From Virgibacillus proomii (GTDB lineage: Bacteria; Bacillota; Bacilli; Bacillales; Amphibacillaceae), in NCBI RefSeq assembly GCF_900162615.1, contig NZ_FUFN01000009.1, forward strand, positions 1,133,062 to 1,197,061: a stretch of 64,000 bases of DNA, read 5' to 3'. Under the pieces are notes generated by a model that ran no database searches, had not been told where the DNA came from, and saw only the letters and a program-made list of their open reading frames with translations. Positions within the stretch are counted from its first letter, which is position 1, and each line of letters opens with the position of its first letter. The translations under genes were made by a program, and so were the position numbers. This document shows, piece after piece, positions 8,241 to 17,452 of this stretch.

Positions 8241-8279
8241 AAAAAGCAACGAACTATCCCGAGCAGCTCGTTGCTTTTC
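8241..8279 (-). terminator. Terminator of the wal operon, after htrA
   Basis: AAAAGCAACGA pairs with TCGTTGCTTTT directly after the htrA stop at 8281. On the minus strand the stem runs straight into TTTTTAG, a good Rho-independent terminator. Confidence 0.85.
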
Positions 8280-8280
8280 T

Positions 8281-9495
8281 CTATTTCTGTGTTCCTAATT
8301 CAATTGTTGTTTCTTGTTTCCTTCCTTCTCGATAATAGGTAACAGTCACTTTATCACCTACTTCTTTTTCCTGGTAAAGAATTTTTCGGAGATCAATCAT
8401 ATTCCTTATCTGCTTACCATCTAATTCTGTAATGACATCTAGCCGCTTGAGACCTGCTCGATCCGCCGGTGATAGTGGCTCTACACTCCAAACGTAGACA
8501 CCGCCTTCAATATCTTCCGGCAATTTAAGTGTATTATTCCATTCCGTTTGTGGTACCTCTTCTAATGAATAAATTTCAACACCTAAGTAAGGTCTCGTTA
8601 CTTTTCCTTCCGTTTCCAGCTGGTTAATTATTGGTAGAGCAGAATCAATCGGAATTGCGAACCCTAATCCTTCCACAGCTGTTTGATTAATTTTCATGGA
8701 ATTAATACCAATTAATTGACCGTTAAGATTAATAAGAGCACCACCGCTATTACCAGGATTAATGGCTGCATCTGTTTGAATAACTTCTGCTTGCCAATCA
8801 GCTCGACCATCCTGATTAAAATCTTGCGGAATTGTTCTTTCTTTTCCACTAATAACACCTTGTGTTACCGATCCGGAAAACATAAGTCCAAGTGGATTAC
8901 CAATTGCTATCGCCGGCTCTCCTACTTTTACATTGGCAGAAGTACCGATTTCTATGACATTTTTTATCTTATCGCCATCCATTTTTAGCACCGCTAAATC
9001 AGAAAATAAGTCACTTCCTACTAACTTTGCTTCAATACGGGTGTCGTCAAACAACACAACTTCAATGGTATCAGCACCACTAACCACATGATGATTGGTT
9101 ACTACATAAGCTGTGCCATCCTCTTTTTTATAAATAACACCTGAACCTTCTCCAGCCTGACCGTTTTCCTCCTGCTGCCAAAAATCAATCTGTTGCTGGA
9201 TATTAATTACTCCTACTACAGCTGGTGCTACTTGATCAATAATTTCGGTAATTTGTGTTGAAATATCGACGTTCATTACTTGTTTTGGTCCATTTCCTTT
9301 TTTTGTTGAACCTAAGTCTTGCCGAGTTCCTGCTTCTTGCTCATTATTTGTTAGAATTCCTGTATCAACAAGTGCTGGTAAAGCAACTGTTACAAGTAAA
9401 ACACCAATAATAACCCCAAGCAAAAGTGGTATTAGCCAGTTTTTCTTCTTCTTCCGTTGCGGATTTGGCGGATAATGCTGATCGTAATATCCCAT
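8281..9495 (-). CDS. yyxA: HtrA/DegP-type membrane-anchored serine protease (YyxA)
   Basis: A 404-residue protein. A short cytoplasmic N-terminus (basic RKKKKNW) precedes one transmembrane helix (about 20-42), then a trypsin-like domain with catalytic His136 (TNHHVV), Asp166 (FSDLAVL) and Ser250 (NPGNSGG), then a PDZ domain (about 300-395). HtrA proteases degrade or refold damaged proteins at the outer face of the membrane. It is the last gene downstream of walRKHIJ, the same place as B. subtilis yyxA, and has its own strong terminator. Confidence 0.92.
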   Translation of the reverse strand: MGYYDQHYPPNPQRKKKKNWLIPLLLGVIIGVLLVTVALPALVDTGILTNNEQEAGTRQDLGSTKKGNGPKQVMNVDISTQITEIIDQVAPAVVGVINIQQQIDFWQQEENGQAGEGSGVIYKKEDGTAYVVTNHHVVSGADTIEVVLFDDTRIEAKLVGSDLFSDLAVLKMDGDKIKNVIEIGTSANVKVGEPAIAIGNPLGLMFSGSVTQGVISGKERTIPQDFNQDGRADWQAEVIQTDAAINPGNSGGALINLNGQLIGINSMKINQTAVEGLGFAIPIDSALPIINQLETEGKVTRPYLGVEIYSLEEVPQTEWNNTLKLPEDIEGGVYVWSVEPLSPADRAGLKRLDVITELDGKQIRNMIDLRKILYQEKEVGDKVTVTYYREGRKQETTIELGTQK

Positions 9496-9758
9496 TTATC
9501 TACCCCTTTACATACGTCCAGTACCGAGAATTAATTCAAACGCCCTGCCTCTAGAAAACTCTGGCCGTCTCTAAGCCTTGACAACAGGCAATACTAGTTT
9601 CAATTTTATACGTTAGATATGAAAATTTTTACTCGTATCTGGCCTCATCTTCAGTGAAACATATCTTGTTTTTCTTACGTATCAAAACATGGCCTTTCAT
9701 TTAGGATAAAATGTCCTCTTTATTATTCCCCCAACAGCTGAAAAAATAAACAAATTGT
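9496..9758. other. Intergenic region between walJ and htrA
   Basis: 263 bp with no gene and no convincing terminator. The gap is large for an operon, so htrA may have its own promoter here, but I could not identify one. Confidence 0.4.
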
Positions 9759-10544
9759 TTAGCTTACTTCAAACAATGCAGTTGGTTTATCGTGATACGT
9801 ATCCATTAATTCTAAGGAAATGCCCCGCTCTTGAAGTACATTATTTACCGACATTCGGGCTAGATCGCGCATATTATTATCTAAGCTTAAATGCGCCAAA
9901 TAAATGCGTTGGGTATTATTATCAACAATATCTGCCAAAGCAAGACCACAGTCTTCATTGGATATATGACCCGAATCACCTAAAATACGGCGTTTCACAT
10001 TCCATGGATACCTTCCCATTCGTAGCATACCAACATCATGATTTGCTTCAAAGATATAAGCATCTGCACTTTCTACGATTTTCTTAATACGCTCCGATAC
10101 ATAACCTAAATCCGTAACAAGCGCAACTTTTTTTCCTTGATGATGGAATGTATAAAACATTGGTTCTGCCGCATCATGAGAAACACCGAATGATTCAACA
10201 TCAATATCGCCAAATGTTTTTATTTCCTCCAAGTTAAAATGAAATTTCTGATCAACAGACAGATTACCAATAGATTTTTCCATTGCTTGCCATGTTTTTG
10301 CATTTGCGTAAATAGGCAGCTTATATTTTCGAGCAAAAACACCAAGCCCTTTAATATGATCACTATGTTCATGAGTAACTAAAATACTTGATAAATTACT
10401 CGGGTCAATTTTTATTTCTTGAAAAAGACGATCCAACTGCTTGCCGCTTAAACCAGCATCAACAAGCAGTCTTTCTTGTTCTGTTTCAATATAAAATGCA
10501 TTGCCTGTACTTCCTGAGGCTAACACACTAAAGCGTAAAGTCAT
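9759..10544 (-). CDS. walJ: WalJ (YycJ), metallo-beta-lactamase-fold hydrolase
   Basis: A 261-residue MBL-fold protein with the metal-binding motif THEHSDH (His58, His60, Asp62, His63) and later conserved histidines (GVSHDAA, HLSLDN). WalJ proteins are exonuclease-like hydrolases encoded with the WalRK two-component system; loss in B. subtilis and staphylococci links them to cell-wall metabolism and DNA replication coordination, with the biochemical role unsettled. It sits 25 bp after walI in the wal operon. Confidence 0.93.
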   Translation of the reverse strand: MTLRFSVLASGSTGNAFYIETEQERLLVDAGLSGKQLDRLFQEIKIDPSNLSSILVTHEHSDHIKGLGVFARKYKLPIYANAKTWQAMEKSIGNLSVDQKFHFNLEEIKTFGDIDVESFGVSHDAAEPMFYTFHHQGKKVALVTDLGYVSERIKKIVESADAYIFEANHDVGMLRMGRYPWNVKRRILGDSGHISNEDCGLALADIVDNNTQRIYLAHLSLDNNMRDLARMSVNNVLQERGISLELMDTYHDKPTALFEVS

Positions 10545-10569
10545 TCATAGTCACTCCGATTTATCTATA

Positions 10570-11508
10570 CTATTCTTCTATCCTTATATCTTCCGTTATG
10601 CTATCCTCTATAATCGATTCTTCTACCATTTTTATAAAATCGTCTTTCCAATCCACGTCCTTATTCATCTGTTTAAAGTTACTCAGATTACTTTTAATCG
10701 TGTCTGAAATAAACTTTGTATCATCTCCAGCATTAACATAACCTTCTACCGCATTGACGAAATAATTGCGTTCCTTATTTACCTCAATCTTATAAGTTGG
10801 TGCAAATACTTGGTTAGAACCTGTCTCAGATCCAATTCTTGTATAATAACCATTATCGACTGAAGTTACATTGTCTTCTGAAACCAACTCATTTTGATTA
10901 TATAAATACCCAATGGCTTTGATTGGATTAAGGAGCTTACTTGGTTCACCTTGTTCCTTTGCATCTCCCAACATTGTTTGCATATAGTAAACCATCTCAT
11001 TATCTTTGTTTAGGAATACAAGGATGGTACCATAGCGGTTAAAGTAAATCGGCCTATCTTTTTTTTGTTGAAAGAAGAGCAATACATTCGTTTTCTTATC
11101 CCAACCATAGAATACATAATCATTAGCAAAAGCCGTATAGCTTCTTATCAATTCATTCATACTTGTTTTATCTTGTGGAATTGGTACCGGACTATCAAAA
11201 CGGGAGACAAGCAATGTCTTATTAATAAGTTGAACATCCTGTCCTTTTAAATCAGTAGCCTTTTTAATATCCACATCGGTAAATTTCTTAGGGGCAACAT
11301 TAATATACGTATCTTTAGTTACATCCACGTGCTTATCACTAACTTTAATATTTTCCTGCTTTAACATTTCTTCAATCGTTGGTTCCTCCGTACTTGCCTG
11401 GTCGAAGGAATCCACCCTGTTTTGTTTATCCATAAACTCAATAAATAGATAAATATTGAGGATTAAGAAACATAGAATAAATAATGTTTTAATCTGACTC
11501 CATTGCAT
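10570..11508 (-). CDS. walI: WalI (YycI), membrane regulator of WalK
   Basis: A 312-residue protein with a single N-terminal transmembrane helix (about 7-26, TLFILCFLILNIYLFIEF) and a large extracytoplasmic YycI domain. With WalH it forms a membrane complex that modulates WalK kinase activity. It follows walH by 36 bp in the walRKHIJ order. It ends in an acidic tail (ESIIEDSITEDIRIEE). Sequence outside the membrane helix is poorly conserved in this family, so assignment rests on size, topology and position as well as domain pattern. Confidence 0.92.
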   Translation of the reverse strand: MQWSQIKTLFILCFLILNIYLFIEFMDKQNRVDSFDQASTEEPTIEEMLKQENIKVSDKHVDVTKDTYINVAPKKFTDVDIKKATDLKGQDVQLINKTLLVSRFDSPVPIPQDKTSMNELIRSYTAFANDYVFYGWDKKTNVLLFFQQKKDRPIYFNRYGTILVFLNKDNEMVYYMQTMLGDAKEQGEPSKLLNPIKAIGYLYNQNELVSEDNVTSVDNGYYTRIGSETGSNQVFAPTYKIEVNKERNYFVNAVEGYVNAGDDTKFISDTIKSNLSNFKQMNKDVDWKDDFIKMVEESIIEDSITEDIRIEE

Positions 11509-11544
11509 GCCTTAATTCCTCCAATATGAAGAATTAGATATCCT

Positions 11545-12846
11545 TTAAAACAAAATCTTCTGCCAATCTCCATTTACTTGCATAAACCAAGCCGGCTCCA
11601 ATATTACTGAATTATCTTCTTGATATTGAAAATAATAACCCAATTGAATGTTTTCAATATCCTTGATATCGACTGTATCATTTAAATTACCCATTAGATG
11701 TGCAATTATTTTTGCACCAGATGGAACTTCTACTTGCTCTGTTTGAACTTCTCTGCCTAAGCTTAATAGGGATCGACTATACCGGTAGATGTCTTGCCCT
11801 TCATATTCCGTTTCAATAAATGTCAAGCCGTTTTTATTATGAACTGGATAACCATTGTATTGCATTTGATACGTAACACTATTGTTAGTTGTATTTAACT
11901 CGTACAGTTTATAATCATTAAACCAGCCTTTATGCGAGTTTATTCTTGAAATGCTTAGGTCAATTAACTCAATTGGTCCAATATCTCCAGATGCATTTTC
12001 GGTAGAGTTAGGATTATAAAATTCCAGCTTCGTCTCTTTTTGTCTGATTCGCATTTCTCGCGTACTGTCAGCATAATAATACTCACCTGAGTTCGTATTT
12101 CCTTTATTTGACCGGCTAATTAGGGTTGGGTCTGGGAATAAGACCTCAACAAATAAATCCGGTGATATTTTAGACACAATAAGGGATCGTTTTTCTAAGC
12201 CCTTCGTGTTATTACGAACATAGATATCATCATCACTATCGCGGGTTCCTTTATCAATCAATAAATATTCTGTTAGCCCTTTACGAGAACTTAATAAATC
12301 TTCCAGGCCATTATACGTTACAGCAACATTTAAGGATGCGGTTGCCAGCCTCCTTTTATCAATCGATGGAAAGAAAATAGAAATCGTTGCAGTATCTTCT
12401 TCTAATTTCAAATAGATACGATCAAATGACCAATTTGCTTTGATTTCATCGACATTTGCAAACGAAAAAAGACTGCTTGCAATTTCAATCGGTAAAGCAT
12501 CTGGAAAGGTTATTTCAATATCATAATCCTTTATTCCCCTAGACGATGATTCCCTTATCGTAAAATCCGTCATTACCCAAGATTGCATATCTTGAAAAAA
12601 CGCCTCTTCTTGCTGTGGATCCTTATAACCAAAATGTTCGTTGTTGATATGAAAGATGATCGAACTTGGTGCAATCAGGTTGTTTCTTCGTTCTTCCTTA
12701 CCACCAACACTAACCTCACTAGCGTAATTTTTTCCTGTCTCTAATTGTTCAAAATCTGATTTGTAATTCCACAATCCAAAAGTTAACAATAAACTTAATG
12801 CAATCAACAATACTAATAAAATTGATTTAAACGTCTCCAACTTCAT
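11545..12846 (-). CDS. walH: WalH (YycH), membrane regulator of WalK
   Basis: A 433-residue protein with one N-terminal transmembrane segment (about 7-27) followed by a long extracytoplasmic YycH domain. It cooperates with WalI to control the WalK sensor kinase. Its ATG shares its A with the walK stop (TAATG), so translation is coupled. Position between walK and walI, length and topology match the family. Confidence 0.92.
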   Translation of the reverse strand: MKLETFKSILLVLLIALSLLLTFGLWNYKSDFEQLETGKNYASEVSVGGKEERRNNLIAPSSIIFHINNEHFGYKDPQQEEAFFQDMQSWVMTDFTIRESSSRGIKDYDIEITFPDALPIEIASSLFSFANVDEIKANWSFDRIYLKLEEDTATISIFFPSIDKRRLATASLNVAVTYNGLEDLLSSRKGLTEYLLIDKGTRDSDDDIYVRNNTKGLEKRSLIVSKISPDLFVEVLFPDPTLISRSNKGNTNSGEYYYADSTREMRIRQKETKLEFYNPNSTENASGDIGPIELIDLSISRINSHKGWFNDYKLYELNTTNNSVTYQMQYNGYPVHNKNGLTFIETEYEGQDIYRYSRSLLSLGREVQTEQVEVPSGAKIIAHLMGNLNDTVDIKDIENIQLGYYFQYQEDNSVILEPAWFMQVNGDWQKILF

Positions 12847-14678
12847 TATGCACCTCTCCGCTTCTGATTCATCAGCGGAAGCGTAAAGTAGATCGTTGTC
12901 CCTTTACCTTCTTTGCTTGCTGCCCAAATTTGACCATGATGTGCCTCTACAAGCTCTTTAGCAATAGCTAAGCCAAGTCCTGTTCCTCCAAGTTTTCTTG
13001 TTCTTGCCTTATCAGCACGATAAAACCGCTCAAAAATTTTCTCCAATTTATCATAAGCAATACCTAAACCTTGGTCTTGAATACTAATTAAAAGATGATG
13101 ACGTCGATACTCCACATTTAATTTGATCGTACCGCCTTCAGGAGAATATTTAATGGCATTGGATATGATATTATCGAGTACTTGTGTCATTTTGTCCTTA
13201 TCCATCCAAACATAGTAACTACCATTTGGTAACTCGCGCTTCAACTGAATCCTATTTGGCGCCTGCATTTCAAATCGATCGATAATTTGATGGAAATAAT
13301 CAATGAATTCTACTCGTTCCTTCTGTAGAGGATACTCTTTGGCATCCATTTTAGAAAGTTGTAATAAATCGTTAACCATCCGAATCATCCGATCCGTTTC
13401 ATTATGGACTACATGAAGAAATTTTGGTGCAATTTCTTTGTCTTCCCAAGCGCCATCAGTTAAAGCTTCTACATAGCTTTTCATTGTTGTAAGCGGTGTA
13501 CGCAATTCATGTGAAACATTGGAAACAAACTCTCTCCGTTCTGCTTCCACCTTTTCTTGCTCTGTCACATCACTGATAACTGTAATAAATCCTGTTATAT
13601 CTTCTTCATCATCAAACACCGTTGAAAAATTAGCTCGGAGAATAAAATCCTGTTCATCATCACCGAAATCAATGATCATCGATCCACTCTCATGCAGTTC
13701 AGATATATCTACCATTTTTTCTTCCAGATGCAATACATCCAGTAAAAATTCACCAACCATTTCATCCGGATTATGACCGATTAAACGCCCAGCCGCTTCA
13801 TTCATCAATGTAATCGAACCAGAACTATCTGTTGCAATAACACCATCTGACATATTGGATAACACCGAGCTAAGCTTCCGCCGTTCCTCTTCAATCGTTG
13901 CATAGGAATGCTTTAGTTGATTGTTTAGATCATTAAAAGTTTCTGATAGATGACCAATCTCATCCCAGCCATACACATTTACCTTTTGAGTAAAGTCACC
14001 TCTTGCCATTTTTTGCGCTTGTCTCCGCATTTCAATAATTGGCTTGGTAATCGTTCGAGCAACTAAAATACCAATAAACGCAGATACTGTAATTGCTAAG
14101 ACGGACCCTTGAAAGAATATCTCATTAATATTCATCAATTGCTTATATACAGGCTCTAATGATGCCTCTAAATAGATGACCCCTAATACAATATCAGGAT
14201 CCTTTTCGTCAACAATAGGCTGAGAAAGAACATAAAATCGGTCATTGTCTTTTACATTTTTGCTTATCTCGGGTGAATTTGTCGTCAGCGTGCGCTGAAT
14301 AATCGGGCGGGTTGTTTTCTTATCAATATCATCTTGTGATCCGAATCCTGTTGCTGCAATCACTCTGCTTTGATTATTAACGACTTGCAATGTCGTAATA
14401 TCCTGTAGATCTACTTCCGAAACAATACCTCGTATTTCAGCTTCTAAGCTCGGCTCATTTGGGTCTTCTTCATCACGTTCACGTTGAAAAGCTTGCTCCA
14501 AGTTATAACTTAATAATTCAACACGAGCTTCGATAGATTTTTCAAAGCTTTCCATCAAGTTGTTTTCCAACTCTGTTGTAAAAAACGAGCCGATAACTTG
14601 AATAGCTACCAGCAACAACAAAATATAAATAATAATGAACTTCAATTGAATGGAACGAAAAAAACCAACTTTTTTCAT
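12846..14678 (-). CDS. walK: WalK (YycG), essential cell-wall sensor histidine kinase
   Basis: A 610-residue kinase. Transmembrane helices at about 13-32 and 190-207 flank an extracytoplasmic sensor domain. Then come HAMP (about 208-260), PAS (about 265-372), HisKA with phospho-accepting His390 (FVSNVSHELRTPL) and HATPase_c with N-box DNIISNAIKYS, DQGLGIA and GGTGLGLAIAK. It phosphorylates WalR to control autolysin and wall genes. walH begins at its last base and walR ends 9 bp upstream. B. subtilis has the equivalent histidine at 391. Confidence 0.96.
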   Translation of the reverse strand: MKKVGFFRSIQLKFIIIYILLLLVAIQVIGSFFTTELENNLMESFEKSIEARVELLSYNLEQAFQRERDEEDPNEPSLEAEIRGIVSEVDLQDITTLQVVNNQSRVIAATGFGSQDDIDKKTTRPIIQRTLTTNSPEISKNVKDNDRFYVLSQPIVDEKDPDIVLGVIYLEASLEPVYKQLMNINEIFFQGSVLAITVSAFIGILVARTITKPIIEMRRQAQKMARGDFTQKVNVYGWDEIGHLSETFNDLNNQLKHSYATIEEERRKLSSVLSNMSDGVIATDSSGSITLMNEAAGRLIGHNPDEMVGEFLLDVLHLEEKMVDISELHESGSMIIDFGDDEQDFILRANFSTVFDDEEDITGFITVISDVTEQEKVEAERREFVSNVSHELRTPLTTMKSYVEALTDGAWEDKEIAPKFLHVVHNETDRMIRMVNDLLQLSKMDAKEYPLQKERVEFIDYFHQIIDRFEMQAPNRIQLKRELPNGSYYVWMDKDKMTQVLDNIISNAIKYSPEGGTIKLNVEYRRHHLLISIQDQGLGIAYDKLEKIFERFYRADKARTRKLGGTGLGLAIAKELVEAHHGQIWAASKEGKGTTIYFTLPLMNQKRRGA

Positions 14679-14687
14679 GTACTAAAC

Positions 14688-15392
14688 CTACTCCTGATCA
14701 GGATTACGCAAGTAATAACCTACTCCGCGTCGTGTTACAATCCACATCGGATTACTAGGGGTTTCCTCAATCTTCTCTCGCAGTCTTCGTACCGTAACAT
14801 CGACCGTACGAACATCGCCGAAATAGTCATACCCCCAAACCGTTTCCAATAAATGCTCTCTTGTCATGACTTGTCCAATATGACGAGCAAGGTAATGCAA
14901 TAATTCAAACTCTCGATGGGTGAGCTCAATTTGCTCGCCATCACGTGATACGATATACGCATCGGGATGAATAACTAACGAGCCGATTTTAATATCCTTC
15001 GAAGTCTTTGCAGTATCATCTGGAACAACTTGTTGTCTGCGAAGATTTGCTTTCACTCGGGCGATTAGTTCACGATTGCTAAATGGTTTCGTAACATAAT
15101 CATCTGCCCCCAGTTCAAGCCCAAGTACTTTATCTATTTCAGAGTCCTTAGCTGTCAGCATAATAATTGGCATCGTTTGCGTTTTACGAATCTCCCGACA
15201 TACTTCATTACCATCTTTATTAGGTAACATAATATCTAAAATTACTAGATCAGGATTCTCTCCTTGTGCTAAACGAATAGCTTCATCTCCATCATAAGCA
15301 ACGATTACTTCATAACCTTCTTTTTCTAAATTAAATTTTACTATATCAGCAATTGGCTGCTCATCATCAACAACTAATATCTTTTGATTCAC
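14688..15392 (-). CDS. walR: WalR (YycF), essential OmpR-type response regulator
   Basis: A 234-residue regulator. The receiver domain has the acidic pocket (Asp9, Asp10), phosphorylation site Asp53 (VILDIMLPNKDG) and Lys in DYVTKPFS. The winged-helix DNA-binding domain ends VTRRGVGYYLR. I start it at the GTG at 15392 (MNQKILVVDDE), since AAGGA lies 10 nt before it, whereas the upstream GTG at 15401 is only one base from that site; this also matches the B. subtilis length and N-terminus. It heads the walRKHIJ operon. Confidence 0.95.
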   Translation of the reverse strand: MNQKILVVDDEQPIADIVKFNLEKEGYEVIVAYDGDEAIRLAQGENPDLVILDIMLPNKDGNEVCREIRKTQTMPIIMLTAKDSEIDKVLGLELGADDYVTKPFSNRELIARVKANLRRQQVVPDDTAKTSKDIKIGSLVIHPDAYIVSRDGEQIELTHREFELLHYLARHIGQVMTREHLLETVWGYDYFGDVRTVDVTVRRLREKIEETPSNPMWIVTRRGVGYYLRNPDQE

Positions 15393-15659
15393 CTTTGCCA
15401 CATCCTTCTTATATTACAATACTATCTATTCTATCGTACTTTTAAATAAAGTGAAACTTCATTTCAGTAATTTTAATTTCTATGAGCGTTGTCTAACACT
15501 TTAATTTTATACTAGAAAAAAGAACGATTCAAGCGTCGTTCACACATGAATCCGTCTTTCCTTTTATGTTAAAAAGAGAAAAAAAGGTGGACATAAGTAT
15601 TTCGAATGATAACTACCATATTGAAACGGATATAATTTCCAAAATCCTATTCCAAATAC
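15393..15659. other. wal operon upstream region
   Basis: Gene-free. It must hold the walR promoter, but candidate -35/-10 pairs have poor spacing. Positions 15448-15471 (ATAAAGTGAAACTTCATT) match the end of the dispersed hairpin repeat (compare 35741), so a repeat fragment lies 60 bp from the walR start. Confidence 0.5.
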
Positions 15660-15706
15660 AAAAAGTTCGCCAAGTTTTTGCCATTGTTTGACAAAGCTTA
15701 GCGAAC
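15660..15706 (-). terminator. purA terminator
   Basis: GTTCGCCAAG (15665-15674) pairs with CTTAGCGAAC (15697-15706) with one wobble. On the minus strand the stem is followed by TTTTTG. It lies 66 bp after the purA stop. Confidence 0.75.
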
Positions 15707-15771
15707 CTATCGTTCATAGAGTAATCGATTATCAGCCAATACTAAGTGTCTATTTACAAAGGTTATTTGAA

Positions 15772-17058
15772 TTAGCTATAAACGCTGCGCACAACATTTG
15801 TTTGTGTGCGATCCGGTCCGACCGAGAAAATAGATAATGGAATCTCTGTTAATTGTGAAACTCGTTCTAAGTAATGTCTTGCATTTTCAGGTAATTCATG
15901 CAAGCTCTTTACGCCAGTAATGTCTTCTGTCCAGCCGGGCATTTCTTCATAAACCGGCTCACACTGGGCAAGTACTGCTAGGCTTGCTGGAAAATCATGT
16001 AGAATTTCACCTTTATATTTATAAGCGACACAAATTTTCAATGTTTCTATTCCAGTTAATACATCGATAGAGTTCAAAGATAAATCTGTAATCCCACTAA
16101 CACGACGAGCATGACGAACAACCACACTATCAAACCAGCCGACGCGACGTGGACGGCCTGTAGTCGTACCATATTCACGACCAACTTCACGAATACGATC
16201 TCCTGTCTCATCCTTTAATTCGGTCGGAAATGGCCCATCACCTACACGCGTAGTATATGCCTTGGACACGCCAACAACATGATTAATCTTTGTTGGTCCT
16301 ACACCTGCTCCGATAGTAACGCCCCCTGCAATCGGGTTGGAAGATGTAACAAACGGGTAGGTACCTTGGTCAATATCAAGCATAACTCCTTGTGCACCTT
16401 CAAATAAAACCCGGCGCCCTTCAACCAATGCATCGTTTAGTACAACAGAAGTATCGCAGACATATGGAGCCATTTGTTGACCAAATGCATAATATTCTTC
16501 AAGGATATCATCCACTTGCATAGGCTCTACTTCATATACTTTCTCAAAGAGCCGGTTTTTTTCCTTTAAATTTTGCTCTAGTTTTTCTCGAAATATATCT
16601 TTATCCATCAAATCAGCAATGCGGATTCCGCAACGTGCAGCTTTGTCCATATATGCAGGTCCAATTCCTTTTTTCGTTGTCCCAATTTTATTTTCGCCTT
16701 TGTCCGCTTCTTGTAAAACATCTAATTTTAGATGATATGGAAGAATGACATGCGCTCGATTACTAATCCGTAAATTGTCGGTCGTCACATTCCGCTCATG
16801 CAAATAGGCAATTTCTTCTACAAATGCTTTTGGATCAATTACCATACCATTTCCTAAGACACATGTTTTTTCTTTAAAAAATATACCAGAAGGAATTAAA
16901 TGCAATTTGTACGTAATATCGTCAAATTTAATCGTATGCCCTGCATTATTACCTCCTTGATAACGCGCAACAACTTCGGCATTTTGCGATAAGAAGTCAG
17001 TAATCTTTCCTTTCCCTTCATCGCCCCACTGCGTTCCAACTACTACTACTGAGGACAT
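15772..17058 (-). CDS. purA: Adenylosuccinate synthetase
   Basis: A 428-residue enzyme joining IMP and aspartate with GTP to form adenylosuccinate, the first committed step to AMP. It shows the N-terminal WGDEGKGK phosphate loop (catalytic Asp13), His41 in NNAGH, the GTTGRPRRVGWFD stretch and the C-terminal SVGPDRTQT. The start at 17058 is set by GGAGGT 5 nt upstream; an in-frame ATG at 17106 would add 16 unconserved residues. A near-consensus promoter and a probable PurR box pair lie upstream, so adenine-responsive repression is likely. Confidence 0.97.
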   Translation of the reverse strand: MSSVVVVGTQWGDEGKGKITDFLSQNAEVVARYQGGNNAGHTIKFDDITYKLHLIPSGIFFKEKTCVLGNGMVIDPKAFVEEIAYLHERNVTTDNLRISNRAHVILPYHLKLDVLQEADKGENKIGTTKKGIGPAYMDKAARCGIRIADLMDKDIFREKLEQNLKEKNRLFEKVYEVEPMQVDDILEEYYAFGQQMAPYVCDTSVVLNDALVEGRRVLFEGAQGVMLDIDQGTYPFVTSSNPIAGGVTIGAGVGPTKINHVVGVSKAYTTRVGDGPFPTELKDETGDRIREVGREYGTTTGRPRRVGWFDSVVVRHARRVSGITDLSLNSIDVLTGIETLKICVAYKYKGEILHDFPASLAVLAQCEPVYEEMPGWTEDITGVKSLHELPENARHYLERVSQLTEIPLSIFSVGPDRTQTNVVRSVYS

Positions 17059-17111
17059 AGTGCACCTCCACTGAATAAATTTAATATATGTTTTTTTGAA
17101 ATACATTAGTA

Positions 17112-17140
17112 ATTCTACCAGTAAAAACAGAACCAGTCAA
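17112..17140 (-). promoter_or_regulatory. Sigma-A promoter of purA
   Basis: Minus-strand TTGACT (17140-17135), 17-bp spacer, TAGAAT (17117-17112). Near-consensus, about 50 bp upstream of the purA start codon. Confidence 0.75.
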
Positions 17141-17144
17141 CGTA

Positions 17145-17188
17145 AAACACGAACATTTTTTAAAATAAATCAATTAATATTCGTTTAA
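17145..17188. promoter_or_regulatory. Probable PurR box pair upstream of the purA promoter
   Basis: AAACACGAACATT (17145-17157) and, inverted, AATATTCGTTTAA (17176-17188) each resemble the PurBox AWWWCCGAACWWT, with CGAA cores facing each other 26 bp apart. They lie directly upstream of the -35 element, as for B. subtilis purine genes. The second box is the weaker match. Confidence 0.5.
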
Positions 17189-17298
17189 TAAGTTATTATA
17201 AATGAAGATATTTGATTCGTACTTACGCATTCTTTTAAAAGAATACGGATAATGGCACTTTATAAGTTAGATCGGCTTTTCTTCACTTCTACTATTAG

Positions 17299-17363
17299 AA
17301 AGACTTGGCTTATCGCCAAGTCTTTATGGCGAAAGCGATCGTTTTTCTTATACTTTCCTATAG
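17299..17363 (-). repeat. Minimal (empty) form of the nested hairpin repeat
   Basis: Read on the minus strand: ACTATAGGAAAGTATAAGAAAAACGATCGC, then the hairpin AAAGACTTGGC-GATAA-GCCAAGTCTTT. Compared with the copy at 31600-31687 it lacks 22 bp between the two halves of GTATA, and compared with 58023-58295 it also lacks the 175-bp insert. It begins directly at the T-tract of the helicase terminator. Confidence 0.75.
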
Positions 17364-17406
17364 TAAAAAAAGTAGTACAAAACCATCGCCTTGGTTTTGT
17401 ACTACT
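17364..17406 (-). terminator. Terminator of the replicative helicase gene
   Basis: AGTAGTACAAAACC (17371-17384) pairs perfectly with GGTTTTGTACTACT (17393-17406) around an 8-nt loop. A seven-T run follows on the minus strand. It is 47 bp after the stop at 17453. Confidence 0.85.
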
Positions 17407-17452
17407 AATGTTAATATGTTTGGGGTGTATACCTTTCATAAGAGGCTGCTCA

